Shown: positions 56,576-64,000 of the stretch, piece after piece
Layout: every line of letters starts with the position of its first letter
Numbering within the stretch: the first letter of the stretch is position 1
DNA from: Acinetobacter seifertii
GTDB taxonomy: Bacteria > Pseudomonadota > Gammaproteobacteria > Pseudomonadales > Moraxellaceae
Direction of reading: 5' to 3'
DNA: 64,000 bases
Assembly (NCBI RefSeq): GCF_000368065.1
Contig: NZ_KB851200.1
Span: 1,915,204-1,979,203 of the forward strand
Translations under genes and position numbers: made by a program
Notes under the pieces: generated by a model
The model's database searches: none
The model's input: the letters and a program-made list of their open reading frames with translations, nothing else
Told to the model about the DNA's origin: nothing

Positions 56576-57358
56576 TTGAATTTTGAACTCCTCTTTATCT
56601 TAGGCTTAGTGGCTATGGTAGCTGGATTTATTGACGCTATTGCAGGTGGAGGAGGTTTAATCACTCTACCTGCATTGCTCTTATCAGGTGTCCCTCCCGT
56701 ATCTGCAATAGCAACCAATAAATTACAAGCAGCCTCTGCAACACTTTCAGCAACTATTAGTTTTGCAAGAAAAGGGCTCATCGAGTGGCGTAAAGCAATC
56801 CCTATCGCTTGTATGTCTTTTTTAGGGGGAACATTAGGGGCTCTTTCAGTTACCCTGATGCCTAAAAATGTTCTTTTAACTATCGTACCAATACTTTTAA
56901 TATTGGTTGCTTTATATTTTATTTTTTCACCAAAGCTCAGTGATGTAGATAAAAAACCTCTTATTCCTTATTTTTTATTTGCACTTCTAGTGGCGCCGTT
57001 ATTAGGGTTCTATGATGGCGTTTTTGGTCCCGGGGTTGGTTCATTTTTCATCGTTGCATTTGTACTGTTATTAGGATTTAAGCTAGTAAGCGCTTTATCT
57101 TATACCAAGTTAGCAAATGTGGCTTGTAACCTAGGTTCGTTATCTATATTTATCATTAAAGGATACGTCATTTTTCCAATAGCTTTTGTGATGGCTGGTG
57201 GAGCTTTTATTGGTGCCTCGATAGGCGCAAAATTTGCAGTAAGATTTGGCTCAAGAGTGATCAAGCCCTTACTTATAATCATCAGCTTATGTATGGCTTT
57301 AAAGTTACTAGTAGACCCTAAAAACCCAATTTTTATATATTTAAGCCATTTCTTTTAA
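56576..57358 (+). CDS. TSUP (TauE/SafE) family exporter
   Basis: The 260-aa membrane protein has two DUF81 repeats (GFIDAIAGGGGLITLPALLLSGVPPVSAIATNKLQA and GFYDGVFGPGVGSFFIVAFVLLLGFKLVSALSYTKLANVACN), like YfcA. It starts at TTG, 4 bp after the oxygenase stop codon, so the two genes are co-transcribed. TSUP proteins move sulfonates, sulfite or organic anions. Here it may export the oxygenase product, which is an inference. Confidence 0.85.
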   Translation: MNFELLFILGLVAMVAGFIDAIAGGGGLITLPALLLSGVPPVSAIATNKLQAASATLSATISFARKGLIEWRKAIPIACMSFLGGTLGALSVTLMPKNVLLTIVPILLILVALYFIFSPKLSDVDKKPLIPYFLFALLVAPLLGFYDGVFGPGVGSFFIVAFVLLLGFKLVSALSYTKLANVACNLGSLSIFIIKGYVIFPIAFVMAGGAFIGASIGAKFAVRFGSRVIKPLLIIISLCMALKLLVDPKNPIFIYLSHFF

Positions 57359-57538
57359 GTTGTTCCTTCAATATTTGCAAATCAATAGCATGTTTCCTTG
57401 AGGTTCTTAAATCTGGTGAGAACCTCTTGCTACAGGACACAACAAATAATTTCACACTGCTACATTTAGAAAAACTTGATTTCTTTTTATTTTTTTAATA
57501 ATAAAGTTTAATAATTGGACTATAAAATAGAACTAAAT

Positions 57539-58669
57539 ATGGAAAAAAAAGATGATGCTACAATCATTGTAGAAGAAAAATCAGATCAACAAAAATACGA
57601 AGTATTAAAAGAAAAGCTGAGATATAAACAGGCACTTAGAGCCAACACACAAAAAATTGATCACAAAAATGTTCGCTTAAATATTCAAGCCGATGCTTTA
57701 CCTAGTAAGACTTTTTTTATAATGAATGCACTTGCTGCGATCATAGCTGGATATGGTCTTCTTGCAGATTCATCCGCTGTAGTCATTGGTGCAATGTTGG
57801 TAGCAATGATGCTTGGCCCTATTTCAGGAATAGCTCTTTCATTTATTGATAATAGATGGATTTTATTTAGAACGTCATTCATCACCCTTATTTTGGGTTT
57901 AGTAATGATTTATTCGATTGGTATTATTCTGGGACTCATTAATATAAATATACCAATCACTGGTGAAATTTTAGCTCGAACAAAACCTACAATAATGGAT
58001 CTTATGATTGCACTCGCTGGTGGAGCAGCAGGTGCTTTCGCCGCTATATCACCTCGACTCTCAGTTGCTGTTGTAGGTGTGGCTGTGGCGACTGCTTTAG
58101 TTCCACCATTAGTTGCAAGTGGAATCTTAATTGCTCATTTAGAATGGAAAAATGCTGCAAATGCTTTGATTTTAGCTATAACGAATATTATAGCGATTCA
58201 AGTCAGTTCCTCATTAGTTCTTTGGATTGCAGGTTTTAGACGAGGTTCTGATACTGAAGTAAAAAGTAATGTCTTTGAATTTATAAAAAGAAATATCATT
58301 AGTTTATTGTTTTTAATGGGTTTAGCGATTTACTTAACACTAAATTTTATACACATGCTAAATAAACAAATTTATGAGAACGAAGTAAAATCAGACGTTA
58401 ATAAATATTTTAATATTAACAATAATATTGTCGATACGATTCAATTCGATAAAAGAGATGCTTTTACGCTTGTTCGTATTGTAGTGCGTGGAGACACCAC
58501 TCTAACAGCATTAGATATTCAAAAGCTTAATCAACTATTACCAAAAGATTCAAATGAGAAATCCACTATTGCTCAAATTAGATTTATTCCAGTAGAGATA
58601 ATTGAAGCACCAAACAGTCCAAGTAATACAGTGATTCAGCATAAAGAAGCAGAACGTTTAGTTAAATAA
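57539..58669 (+). CDS. DUF389 family membrane protein
   Basis: The 376-aa protein has a short charged N-terminus and about five to six helices with the DUF389 pattern: AIIAGYGLLADSSAVVIGAMLVAMMLGPISGIALSFI and GGAAGAFAAISPRLSVAVVGVAVATALVPPLVASGILIA. A soluble C-terminal domain (from about residue 285) follows. A TTG at 57515 could add 8 codons. Function unknown; bacterial members are uncharacterised. Confidence 0.85.
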   Translation: MEKKDDATIIVEEKSDQQKYEVLKEKLRYKQALRANTQKIDHKNVRLNIQADALPSKTFFIMNALAAIIAGYGLLADSSAVVIGAMLVAMMLGPISGIALSFIDNRWILFRTSFITLILGLVMIYSIGIILGLININIPITGEILARTKPTIMDLMIALAGGAAGAFAAISPRLSVAVVGVAVATALVPPLVASGILIAHLEWKNAANALILAITNIIAIQVSSSLVLWIAGFRRGSDTEVKSNVFEFIKRNIISLLFLMGLAIYLTLNFIHMLNKQIYENEVKSDVNKYFNINNNIVDTIQFDKRDAFTLVRIVVRGDTTLTALDIQKLNQLLPKDSNEKSTIAQIRFIPVEIIEAPNSPSNTVIQHKEAERLVK

Positions 58670-58680
58670 ATATTAAAAAA

Positions 58681-58713
58681 AGCTAAGCCCCGATTAGCGG
58701 GGCTTAGCTTTTA
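58681..58713. terminator. Strong bidirectional terminator
   Basis: AGCTAAGCCCCG and CGGGGCTTAGCT form a perfect 12-bp stem with a 5-nt loop, flanked by an A-run on the left and TTTT on the right. It separates the DUF389 gene and the convergent metQ-like gene. Confidence 0.92.
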
Positions 58714-58739
58714 TAAAGTAGTTCTAATTAAAAAATTAC

Positions 58740-59618
58740 TTATTTGATGTCTGCAAATTCAGAAACAGGTTTGTTCACTTCAACTTTTGTGCCACCGAAT
58801 TTTTCACTTACGAATTTTTGCACTTTCGGTAAGTGGTAAAGTTCACCAAGTTTCGTATAGATCGGGTCATTTTTGTTTGCTTCAGCTACGCCCAATAAAT
58901 TGACATAAAGCTTAGTAGACTGGTCAACAGGCTCACGGAAGATAGCATCTTTCATTACATTAAGACCACCCTCAAGTGCCAATGTATTACCAAGTACAAT
59001 TGCATCTACATCGTTTTTAACACGAACTGCTGTAGTCATTTGAATTGGTTTTAATTGTAAATTTTTAGGGTTTTCAGCAATGTCGTTTGTAGTCCCTTTT
59101 ATAGGATCAAAGTTTGGTTTAAGTTTAATCAGTTTAGCAGATTGTAATAATGTTAATGCACGAGCTTCGTTAGCAGTATCGTTTGGAATTGCAATCGTCG
59201 CGCCTTGTGGGAACTCTTCAACAGTTTTAATTTTATCTGCATAAATACCCATTGGTTCCAAGTAAGTTGTCGCAATAGCTGCAACTTTCGCTGTATTTGA
59301 AGCATTGTAAGCTGCCAAATAGTTAAATGACTGGAACGCATTTACATCTTGCTCACCATTTGCGACAGATGTATTGAGCACAACATAGTCAGTCAAATTG
59401 GTAACTTGAAGTTTAATACCCGCTTCTTTAGTCTCAGGAAGCGTTGCAACATATTTCCATACATCCGTATCTGAACCTGTTGAAACCAGTTTAATTGTTC
59501 GAACAGACTCAGTTTTGTCTTTGGTTGTTGCAGTATTTTCAGTTTGTGCAGGTTGTTTATTACATGCAGTCAGTGTTAGTACAGATGCGCTGAACAATAC
59601 ACTAAATAATTTTTTCAT
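58740..59618 (-). CDS. metQ: MetQ/NLPA-family methionine-binding lipoprotein
   Basis: The 292-aa lipoprotein (lipobox LTAC) has the NlpA domain: VKLVSTGSDTDVWKYV, GIKLQVTNLTDYVVLNTSVANGEQDVNAFQSFNYLAAYN, and IYADKIKTVEEFPQGATIAIPNDTANEARALTLLQ. It binds D/L-methionine for a MetNI-type ABC transporter. metN and metI are not next to it in the window, so it is an orphan binding protein. Confidence 0.87.
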   Translation of the reverse strand: MKKLFSVLFSASVLTLTACNKQPAQTENTATTKDKTESVRTIKLVSTGSDTDVWKYVATLPETKEAGIKLQVTNLTDYVVLNTSVANGEQDVNAFQSFNYLAAYNASNTAKVAAIATTYLEPMGIYADKIKTVEEFPQGATIAIPNDTANEARALTLLQSAKLIKLKPNFDPIKGTTNDIAENPKNLQLKPIQMTTAVRVKNDVDAIVLGNTLALEGGLNVMKDAIFREPVDQSTKLYVNLLGVAEANKNDPIYTKLGELYHLPKVQKFVSEKFGGTKVEVNKPVSEFADIK

Positions 59619-60158
59619 AGGTACATCCTAAAATAGGAAACGCCTACCCTACAAAAGAGTGAGACATTCCCAACCATTGGGTCGAAATGCAATATTTGGC
59701 CGGAAATAATTTCCAGATATAGGGTTTAGAAGCCTGAATTCAGCACTATTCATTCCTTGAACTTGCTCGCTAAACAATAGAATTATGTTTTGAAACAGCC
59801 TCTAAATATGGGATCATCATATATCAACAAGTGAATATTCTACAAATAACTTGTTCAATTCTGATATATAGTCATGCTCACAGCAACATATTGAAAACAT
59901 AAACATTTTTTAAATACCACATACATATTTGATTTATATGAAATTTTCAGGATTTGTTATCAATATTTAAGCTAAATATCTGTTTAATTTTTACTTTAAT
60001 CATGTGCTTAAGATAGACAAAGCATCTCATAAACTTTCATTTGAGCAATATGCGATTTTAACTAATGCAAAACAGATAAGTTTTCATTTCTTACATTTAT
60101 CACCAGATGTAAAGCCACATCTGAGGTATCAGCAATTTTTTTCTATATTACAAATATT
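59619..60158. other. 540-bp intergenic region upstream of metQ
   Basis: No gene is recognised here. The first 100 bp upstream of metQ has several short GC-rich blocks (TTGGGAATG, TAGGGTAGGCG) that might be a leader, but I cannot assign a SAM or other riboswitch. The rest is AT-rich. Confidence 0.5.
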
Positions 60159-60503
60159 TTAATCATATTTATCGAATATTTTTTGATCATACCACTTTTC
60201 AAATTCAAAACTGGTTACAGGCAATTTTTTGATCATCTCCTCACTTTCCTTAAACATTTTTTCGACTTCATCTTTAAAATCAATATTAAATCCTTCTAAA
60301 TCTTCTAACTCAGTCCCTCTATGAATTATATTAATTAAGTCCATAGAACAATTATTTTCTTTCAAAAGTCTAAGCATATATGGTGTATACAAAAAATGTT
60401 CAGCCTCATTTATATCTATATAATTATTTTTTAAAGAATGCAAAAGCCCGAGATTAACTAGTAAAATTAACTTTTCCAAATCAGTTTTTCCTGATTTATT
60501 CAT
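60159..60503 (-). CDS. Hypothetical protein, DUF3969-like
   Basis: The 114-aa helical acidic protein (EKLILLVNLGLLHSLKNNYIDINEAEHFLYTPYMLRLLKEN ...) resembles DUF3969 proteins in length and in the N-x-x-E-A-E-x-F-L-x-x-P-Y segment. GGAGGG lies just before the ATG at 60503, so this start is preferred to 60515. It is isolated, with 350 bp of otherwise empty AT-rich DNA on the right. Confidence 0.55.
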   Translation of the reverse strand: MNKSGKTDLEKLILLVNLGLLHSLKNNYIDINEAEHFLYTPYMLRLLKENNCSMDLINIIHRGTELEDLEGFNIDFKDEVEKMFKESEEMIKKLPVTSFEFEKWYDQKIFDKYD

Positions 60504-60754
60504 TTTTCCCTCCAAAAATCCTATCTTAGCTTCAAAAACCTAAACAAAAGTTCTTTAGTAATAATGAATATATTCACTTCACATCCAAGTCACTATATTA
60601 AATTTTTCTTTTTTGAACTATTTAAAATTTTACAAAATAGTTAGGTACTTTTTGAGTCTTTTATATGTATTTATACAACTACGGAATAAGTATGATAGCC
60701 ACTGACATCAAGGCCATATGTTGTTTCAACTGAATCAATTTATGTTATAGAAAT

Positions 60755-60785
60755 AAAAAAGCCCCTGCTTGTAACAGAGGCTTTC
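60755..60785 (-). terminator. Terminator downstream of the aromatic hydroxylase
   Basis: On the minus strand AAAGCCTCTG and CAGGGGCTTT pair (one mismatch) around a short loop and run into TTTTTTATTT, 85 bp after the hydroxylase stop codon. Confidence 0.75.
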
Positions 60786-60869
60786 AAAATTTGATGGATA
60801 CGATGAAATCCAAGTTCAGTAAAATACTTCTCAATAGATTTTATTAAAGTTTATTTCCTTGATGAGCAA

Positions 60870-62618
60870 TTAGCTCAAACTAAGTATGGATGATATAGCA
60901 CTATGCAATTCATCTTCTGCATTTTCAATTTCATTGCTTGTCCAAGCAATATAGCCATCTGGTCTAATCAGCATGCATTCATTTTCATCATTAGTCCAAC
61001 AGCGTGAAAGCTCTCCATAAGAGTCTTCAACATCTCTTTTTAGCCCTACCTGTATAACTTTAATATCCAAGTTAAGCTGTCTATTAATGTTATCTACAGC
61101 AAGCTTCCATTTATCACCTTGCAACCAACAGAAAAGCGTAAATTTTCCATTGCCAATCAAATCCAAAGTTGAGATTTTTCTATGATTTTTGACTAACCAT
61201 GTATGAGAGAGTTTATGGCCAGCATTAAATGAAGGATAGTAATAAAGATCTTCATCTCGACAAGAATCTAATTCATTTTCAATATTATGTTTTGCTCCAA
61301 AAATTGCAGATGAATGATATCGCACATTAGTTTCTACACCTAAAGCAGCAAACTCATAAGCTTTATATTCAATTGCAGACCTTAAATCACGGCGTTTAAG
61401 AGCACATTTTTCATTACTCTCACTCAAATCATTAATGCTTTTTTGCATCGCCTCTGTACTGTACTTTCCATCTAACTCTAAAGCAGAAAATATAGTAGAG
61501 AACTCTCGGACACTTTGGTTTGCACGCTTAACAATTCGCTCACCAACAGGTGCTCTTTCATCATTAAAACTGTCTAATAAACCACGACCCGCTTTGCCAT
61601 TTAATACAAATGCTAATTTCCAACATAAGTTATAAGCATCTTGTATAGATGAGTTTGAACCGAGTCCATTAGAAGGTGGATGGCGATGGACAGCATCACC
61701 AATACAGAAAACTCGACCTTTCGAATATTGCTCCGCATACATTTCATTGACTGTCCATAACGACTTACTACTTATATTTATTTCAATGTCGTTATCGCCA
61801 ATAAGCTGTTTGCAAATCGCAATCGCTTCATCATCGGTAAGAGATGGCTCTTCCTTTTCAATGTCGTAACCCCAAACAATCTGCCATTCATTCCAAGGTC
61901 TAACCATTCGCAGTAAACCTAACCCAATCCCACCAATGTTTGCTCCGGGTTGTATAATCCACCAGAGGTATCCAGGTCGATGCGAAACATATTTTGTTAA
62001 ATCAGCTTTAAAAATAATGCTGATACTGCCACTTTTCCCCATTTTACCAGCCATAGGCAAATCTAAATCTTTTACGACTTGGCTGCTTGCACCATCAGCT
62101 CCGATTAAATACTTACATCTGATTAAGTATGTTTGTTTAGTTAATCTATCTAAAACAGTGACAGTTACCCCATCCTCATCTTGCACATGAGATAGATATT
62201 CCGTATCAAATCTTGGATGGCTACCTCGTGATGCAGCATTTGAAAGCAAAATAGGTTCAAATAGATGTTGAGGAAGATCGCACTGTTCACAAGGGCTCGC
62301 TTTAGCATACTCAGACATTCTTTCTGGATGATTCATTCCATAAGGAAAACGTCCAATTTCATCACCCGTTAAAGATGTGCAATAAACCACATCTCCCATA
62401 ACTTCTTTTGGGGCTGCTTTTGCGATTACTTCATCTGAGATGCCTAAGTCTCGGACAACTTCCATTGTTCTTTGACTGATATAATGGGCACGCGGACTGT
62501 TTGCTAGCCATCTATATTTAGTTATTATGATATTTCTAATTCCATAAGTACTTAACATAAGTGCGGCAGAAGAACCAGCTGGACCACTCCCAACAATTAA
62601 AACATCAGTTTCTAACAT
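60870..62618 (-). CDS. FAD-dependent aromatic hydroxylase (TfdB/phenol hydroxylase-like)
   Basis: This 582-aa class A flavin monooxygenase has VLIVGSGPAGSSAALMLS (FAD), YLIGADGASSQVV (DG motif) and GRVFCIGDAVHRHPPSNGLGSNSSIQDAYNLCWKLAF (GD motif). The C-terminal thioredoxin-like domain is present. It resembles 2,4-dichlorophenol 6-monooxygenase (TfdB), including RWLANSPRAHYISQRTMEVVRDLGI. The open frame extends to 62654, but codons beyond 62628 lie inside ISAba125; the native start is the ATG at 62618. No ring-cleavage genes are nearby. Confidence 0.87.
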   Translation of the reverse strand: MLETDVLIVGSGPAGSSAALMLSTYGIRNIIITKYRWLANSPRAHYISQRTMEVVRDLGISDEVIAKAAPKEVMGDVVYCTSLTGDEIGRFPYGMNHPERMSEYAKASPCEQCDLPQHLFEPILLSNAASRGSHPRFDTEYLSHVQDEDGVTVTVLDRLTKQTYLIRCKYLIGADGASSQVVKDLDLPMAGKMGKSGSISIIFKADLTKYVSHRPGYLWWIIQPGANIGGIGLGLLRMVRPWNEWQIVWGYDIEKEEPSLTDDEAIAICKQLIGDNDIEINISSKSLWTVNEMYAEQYSKGRVFCIGDAVHRHPPSNGLGSNSSIQDAYNLCWKLAFVLNGKAGRGLLDSFNDERAPVGERIVKRANQSVREFSTIFSALELDGKYSTEAMQKSINDLSESNEKCALKRRDLRSAIEYKAYEFAALGVETNVRYHSSAIFGAKHNIENELDSCRDEDLYYYPSFNAGHKLSHTWLVKNHRKISTLDLIGNGKFTLFCWLQGDKWKLAVDNINRQLNLDIKVIQVGLKRDVEDSYGELSRCWTNDENECMLIRPDGYIAWTSNEIENAEDELHSAISSILSLS

Positions 62619-62627
62619 TTTTATCCT

Positions 62628-63714
62628 GGCAGAGTAAAACTTGAAGTGCGACATAAACCACCTAATTAATTTAAAGGGTTTATGGAGTATATAAAATTGT
62701 CATACCATCATCTTAACTTTGAAGATCGTACTGCATTAATGCTTGAGTCAAGAAAAGAAGGCTTTTCAGCCAGAAAATTTGCTGAACTTATTAAAAGACA
62801 TCCTAGTACGATCTATCGTGAGCTTAAAAGAAATAGCATCAATGACGTTTATCAAGCTCAATATGCTTCTGATAACACTTTTGCTAGACGTAGACGTGGT
62901 CACAGAAAACTCAAAATCGATTCAATCCTCTGGAAATTTATTGTTGAAGCGATCCGTTGTTTATGGTCTCCTCAGCAAATAGCAAAGCGTTTAAAGACAT
63001 TTCCTGATTTGGATCAAACAATGAATGTAAGCCATACAACGATTTATTCAACGATACGAGCATTACCCAAGGGTGAGTTGAAAAAAGACTTATTATCCTG
63101 TCTACGTCATGAAAATAAAAAGCGAAAAGCTAACGGTGAACCTAAAAAAGATTCTATATTACAGGATATTAAAACTATTCATGAGCGCCCAGCCGAAGTT
63201 CAAGAAAGAAAAATACCGGGTCATTGGGAAGCTGATTTAATTAAAGGTAAAGACAATAAAAGTTCGATAGCAACACTTATTGAACGAAATACACGGCTCT
63301 GTATCTTGGCAACATTACCTGATGCAAAGGCAGAATCAGTGCGCAAGGCTTTAACTGAAGCTCTGAAATATTTACCTGCAGAACTGCGTAAAACGTTGAC
63401 CTATGACCGTGGACGTGAGATGTCAGAACATAAAATACTCGAAGAAGATTTAGGCATAGATGTATATTTCTGTGACCCACATTCACCCTGGCAAAAAGGC
63501 ACATGCGAAAATATGAATGGTTTAATTAGGCAATATTTACCTAAAGGGATTGATTTAAATCAGGCAGATCAGCATTATTTAAATCAAGTTGCCATGTCAC
63601 TGAATACTCGTCCTAGAAAGGCGTTAGATTGGCTTACACCATTAGAGAAATTTGCTCAGCTTGTTGATTATCATATGGCTTTTGAAACTGTCGCACCTCA
63701 TGTTTGAATTCGCC
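62628..63714 (+). mobile_element. ISAba125 (IS30 family, 1087 bp)
   Basis: About 26-bp imperfect inverted repeats (GGCAGAG...TGCGACA and GGCGAAT...TGCGACA) bound a 1087-bp element with a CCT duplication (62625-62627, 63715-63717). The length and the outward TTGAAT in the right repeat agree with ISAba125, known for supplying the -35 box of blaNDM-1. It sits 9 bp upstream of the hydroxylase start codon. Confidence 0.88.
62682..63707 (+). CDS. IS30-family transposase
   Basis: The 341-aa transposase has an N-terminal HTH (FSARKFAELIKRHPSTIYRELKRN) and a DDE core with PGHWEADLIKG (first Asp), LTYDRGREMSEH (second Asp) and SPWQKGTCENMNGLIRQYLPKG (Glu). These motifs are diagnostic for IS30. The frame is intact. 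Confidence 0.95.
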   Translation: MEYIKLSYHHLNFEDRTALMLESRKEGFSARKFAELIKRHPSTIYRELKRNSINDVYQAQYASDNTFARRRRGHRKLKIDSILWKFIVEAIRCLWSPQQIAKRLKTFPDLDQTMNVSHTTIYSTIRALPKGELKKDLLSCLRHENKKRKANGEPKKDSILQDIKTIHERPAEVQERKIPGHWEADLIKGKDNKSSIATLIERNTRLCILATLPDAKAESVRKALTEALKYLPAELRKTLTYDRGREMSEHKILEEDLGIDVYFCDPHSPWQKGTCENMNGLIRQYLPKGIDLNQADQHYLNQVAMSLNTRPRKALDWLTPLEKFAQLVDYHMAFETVAPHV

Positions 63715-63732
63715 CCTATTACTTACATATTT
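63704..63732 (+). promoter_or_regulatory. Possible hybrid outward promoter at the ISAba125 right end
   Basis: TTGAAT at 63704-63709, in the inverted repeat, is followed after 17 bp by ATATTT (63727-63732) in flanking DNA. The -35 role of TTGAAT in ISAba125 is known; the -10 here is inferred. It points rightward to the end of the window. The remaining bases to 64000 contain no gene that I can support. Confidence 0.4.
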
Positions 63733-64000
63733 TTAGCATCTAAATAGTTATTGTACATATTTAAAGCAAATAACCATCTTAAACATAATATTGTTTCAAA
63801 AACTCTTTAAGACCAATTGGAGATAAAGGCTTCACTATATTAATTTTCCAATAGATCTATAAAACAGATAAAATAAATTTCCACATATTTATAAATCTAT
63901 TATTTCCACAAATATAACATTTGAGGTTTATTGGTTACATTGGCAAATCCCTACACAATATATCTTTTAGACACATCTAACTCTCCGATTAAATTTATAT

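Noticed and set aside
62619..62654. N-terminal extension of the hydroxylase
   Set aside because: The extra codons are mostly inside the ISAba125 left end, and family members start near the GxGxxG motif as at 62618.
63783..63862. Short minus-strand open stretch with a protein-like tail near the right edge
   Set aside because: It has no ATG start and a stop codon just upstream; it is too short to separate from chance.
1..64000. CRISPR arrays, tRNA or rRNA genes
   Set aside because: No regularly spaced repeats, cloverleaf sequences or rRNA blocks were seen on reading either strand.

Overview
The window reads as chromosome of an Acinetobacter of the A. baumannii-calcoaceticus group. The evidence is the hca/van arrangement for hydroxycinnamate and vanillate catabolism, low overall GC, and an IS30-family element whose 1087 bp length and outward TTGAAT box match ISAba125. 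No rRNA, tRNA or CRISPR array was recognised.

Layout. (1) 0.1-14.7 kb is a nearly complete lignin-aromatic module. It holds vanAB with vanR, then divergent hcaRK and hcaABCDEFG. Porin, chlorogenate-type esterase, CoA ligase, hydratase/lyase, aldehyde dehydrogenase and vanillate demethylase together take chlorogenate and ferulate to protocatechuate. Operators can be read directly: a 12-bp VanR palindrome before vanA and two exact inverted copies of an 18-bp motif in the hcaK-hcaA intergenic region. (2) 14.8-18.9 kb carries a DMT transporter and an AraC regulator divergent from a coniferyl-aldehyde dehydrogenase. (3) 19-33.5 kb is an amino acid/polyamine region damaged by insertions. A cycA-like permease is split by an IS5-family element, and a cache-domain gene is split by an IS256-family element. 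A deletion has fused the first codons of an amino acid permease to a headless FAD oxidase. Intact here are astC, astA, an Lrp regulator, an aminoaldehyde dehydrogenase, a double NTF2-like protein, a GntR regulator and an AroP/GABA-type permease. (4) 33.7-39.4 kb holds a zinc-ribbon/glycine-zipper protein, the CsgG/DUF4810/GNA1162 lipoprotein operon, and a haloperoxidase-type hydrolase divergent from an OhrR regulator across a 28-bp palindrome. A TetR gene follows.

(5) 39.4-45.7 kb is accessory DNA. It begins with a GC-rich, highly structured, apparently non-coding stretch with the layout of a phage C4 antisense RNA. An IS3-family element, a ParB-like lipoprotein and a run of very AT-rich small genes follow; two of those end in barstar-like domains and resemble orphan immunity genes. 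(6) 45.9-57.4 kb is the most unusual part. An 11-gene, tightly overlapping, AT-rich operon on the minus strand encodes an MFS transporter, an HxD 2-oxoglutarate/Fe(II) oxygenase, a complete DppABCDF-like importer, a 2Fe-2S ferredoxin, a nitroreductase, a LysE-type exporter and a flavodoxin-fold quinone reductase. Beside it, on the plus strand, lie a second oxygenase (HxE, clavaminate-synthase/VioC-like) and a TSUP exporter. I infer a small pathway that imports, oxidises and exports an amino acid or dipeptide, with no NRPS present. (7) 57.5-64 kb has a DUF389 membrane protein, an orphan MetQ, a DUF3969-like protein and a TfdB-like aromatic hydroxylase. ISAba125 has inserted at the hydroxylase's ribosome-binding site.
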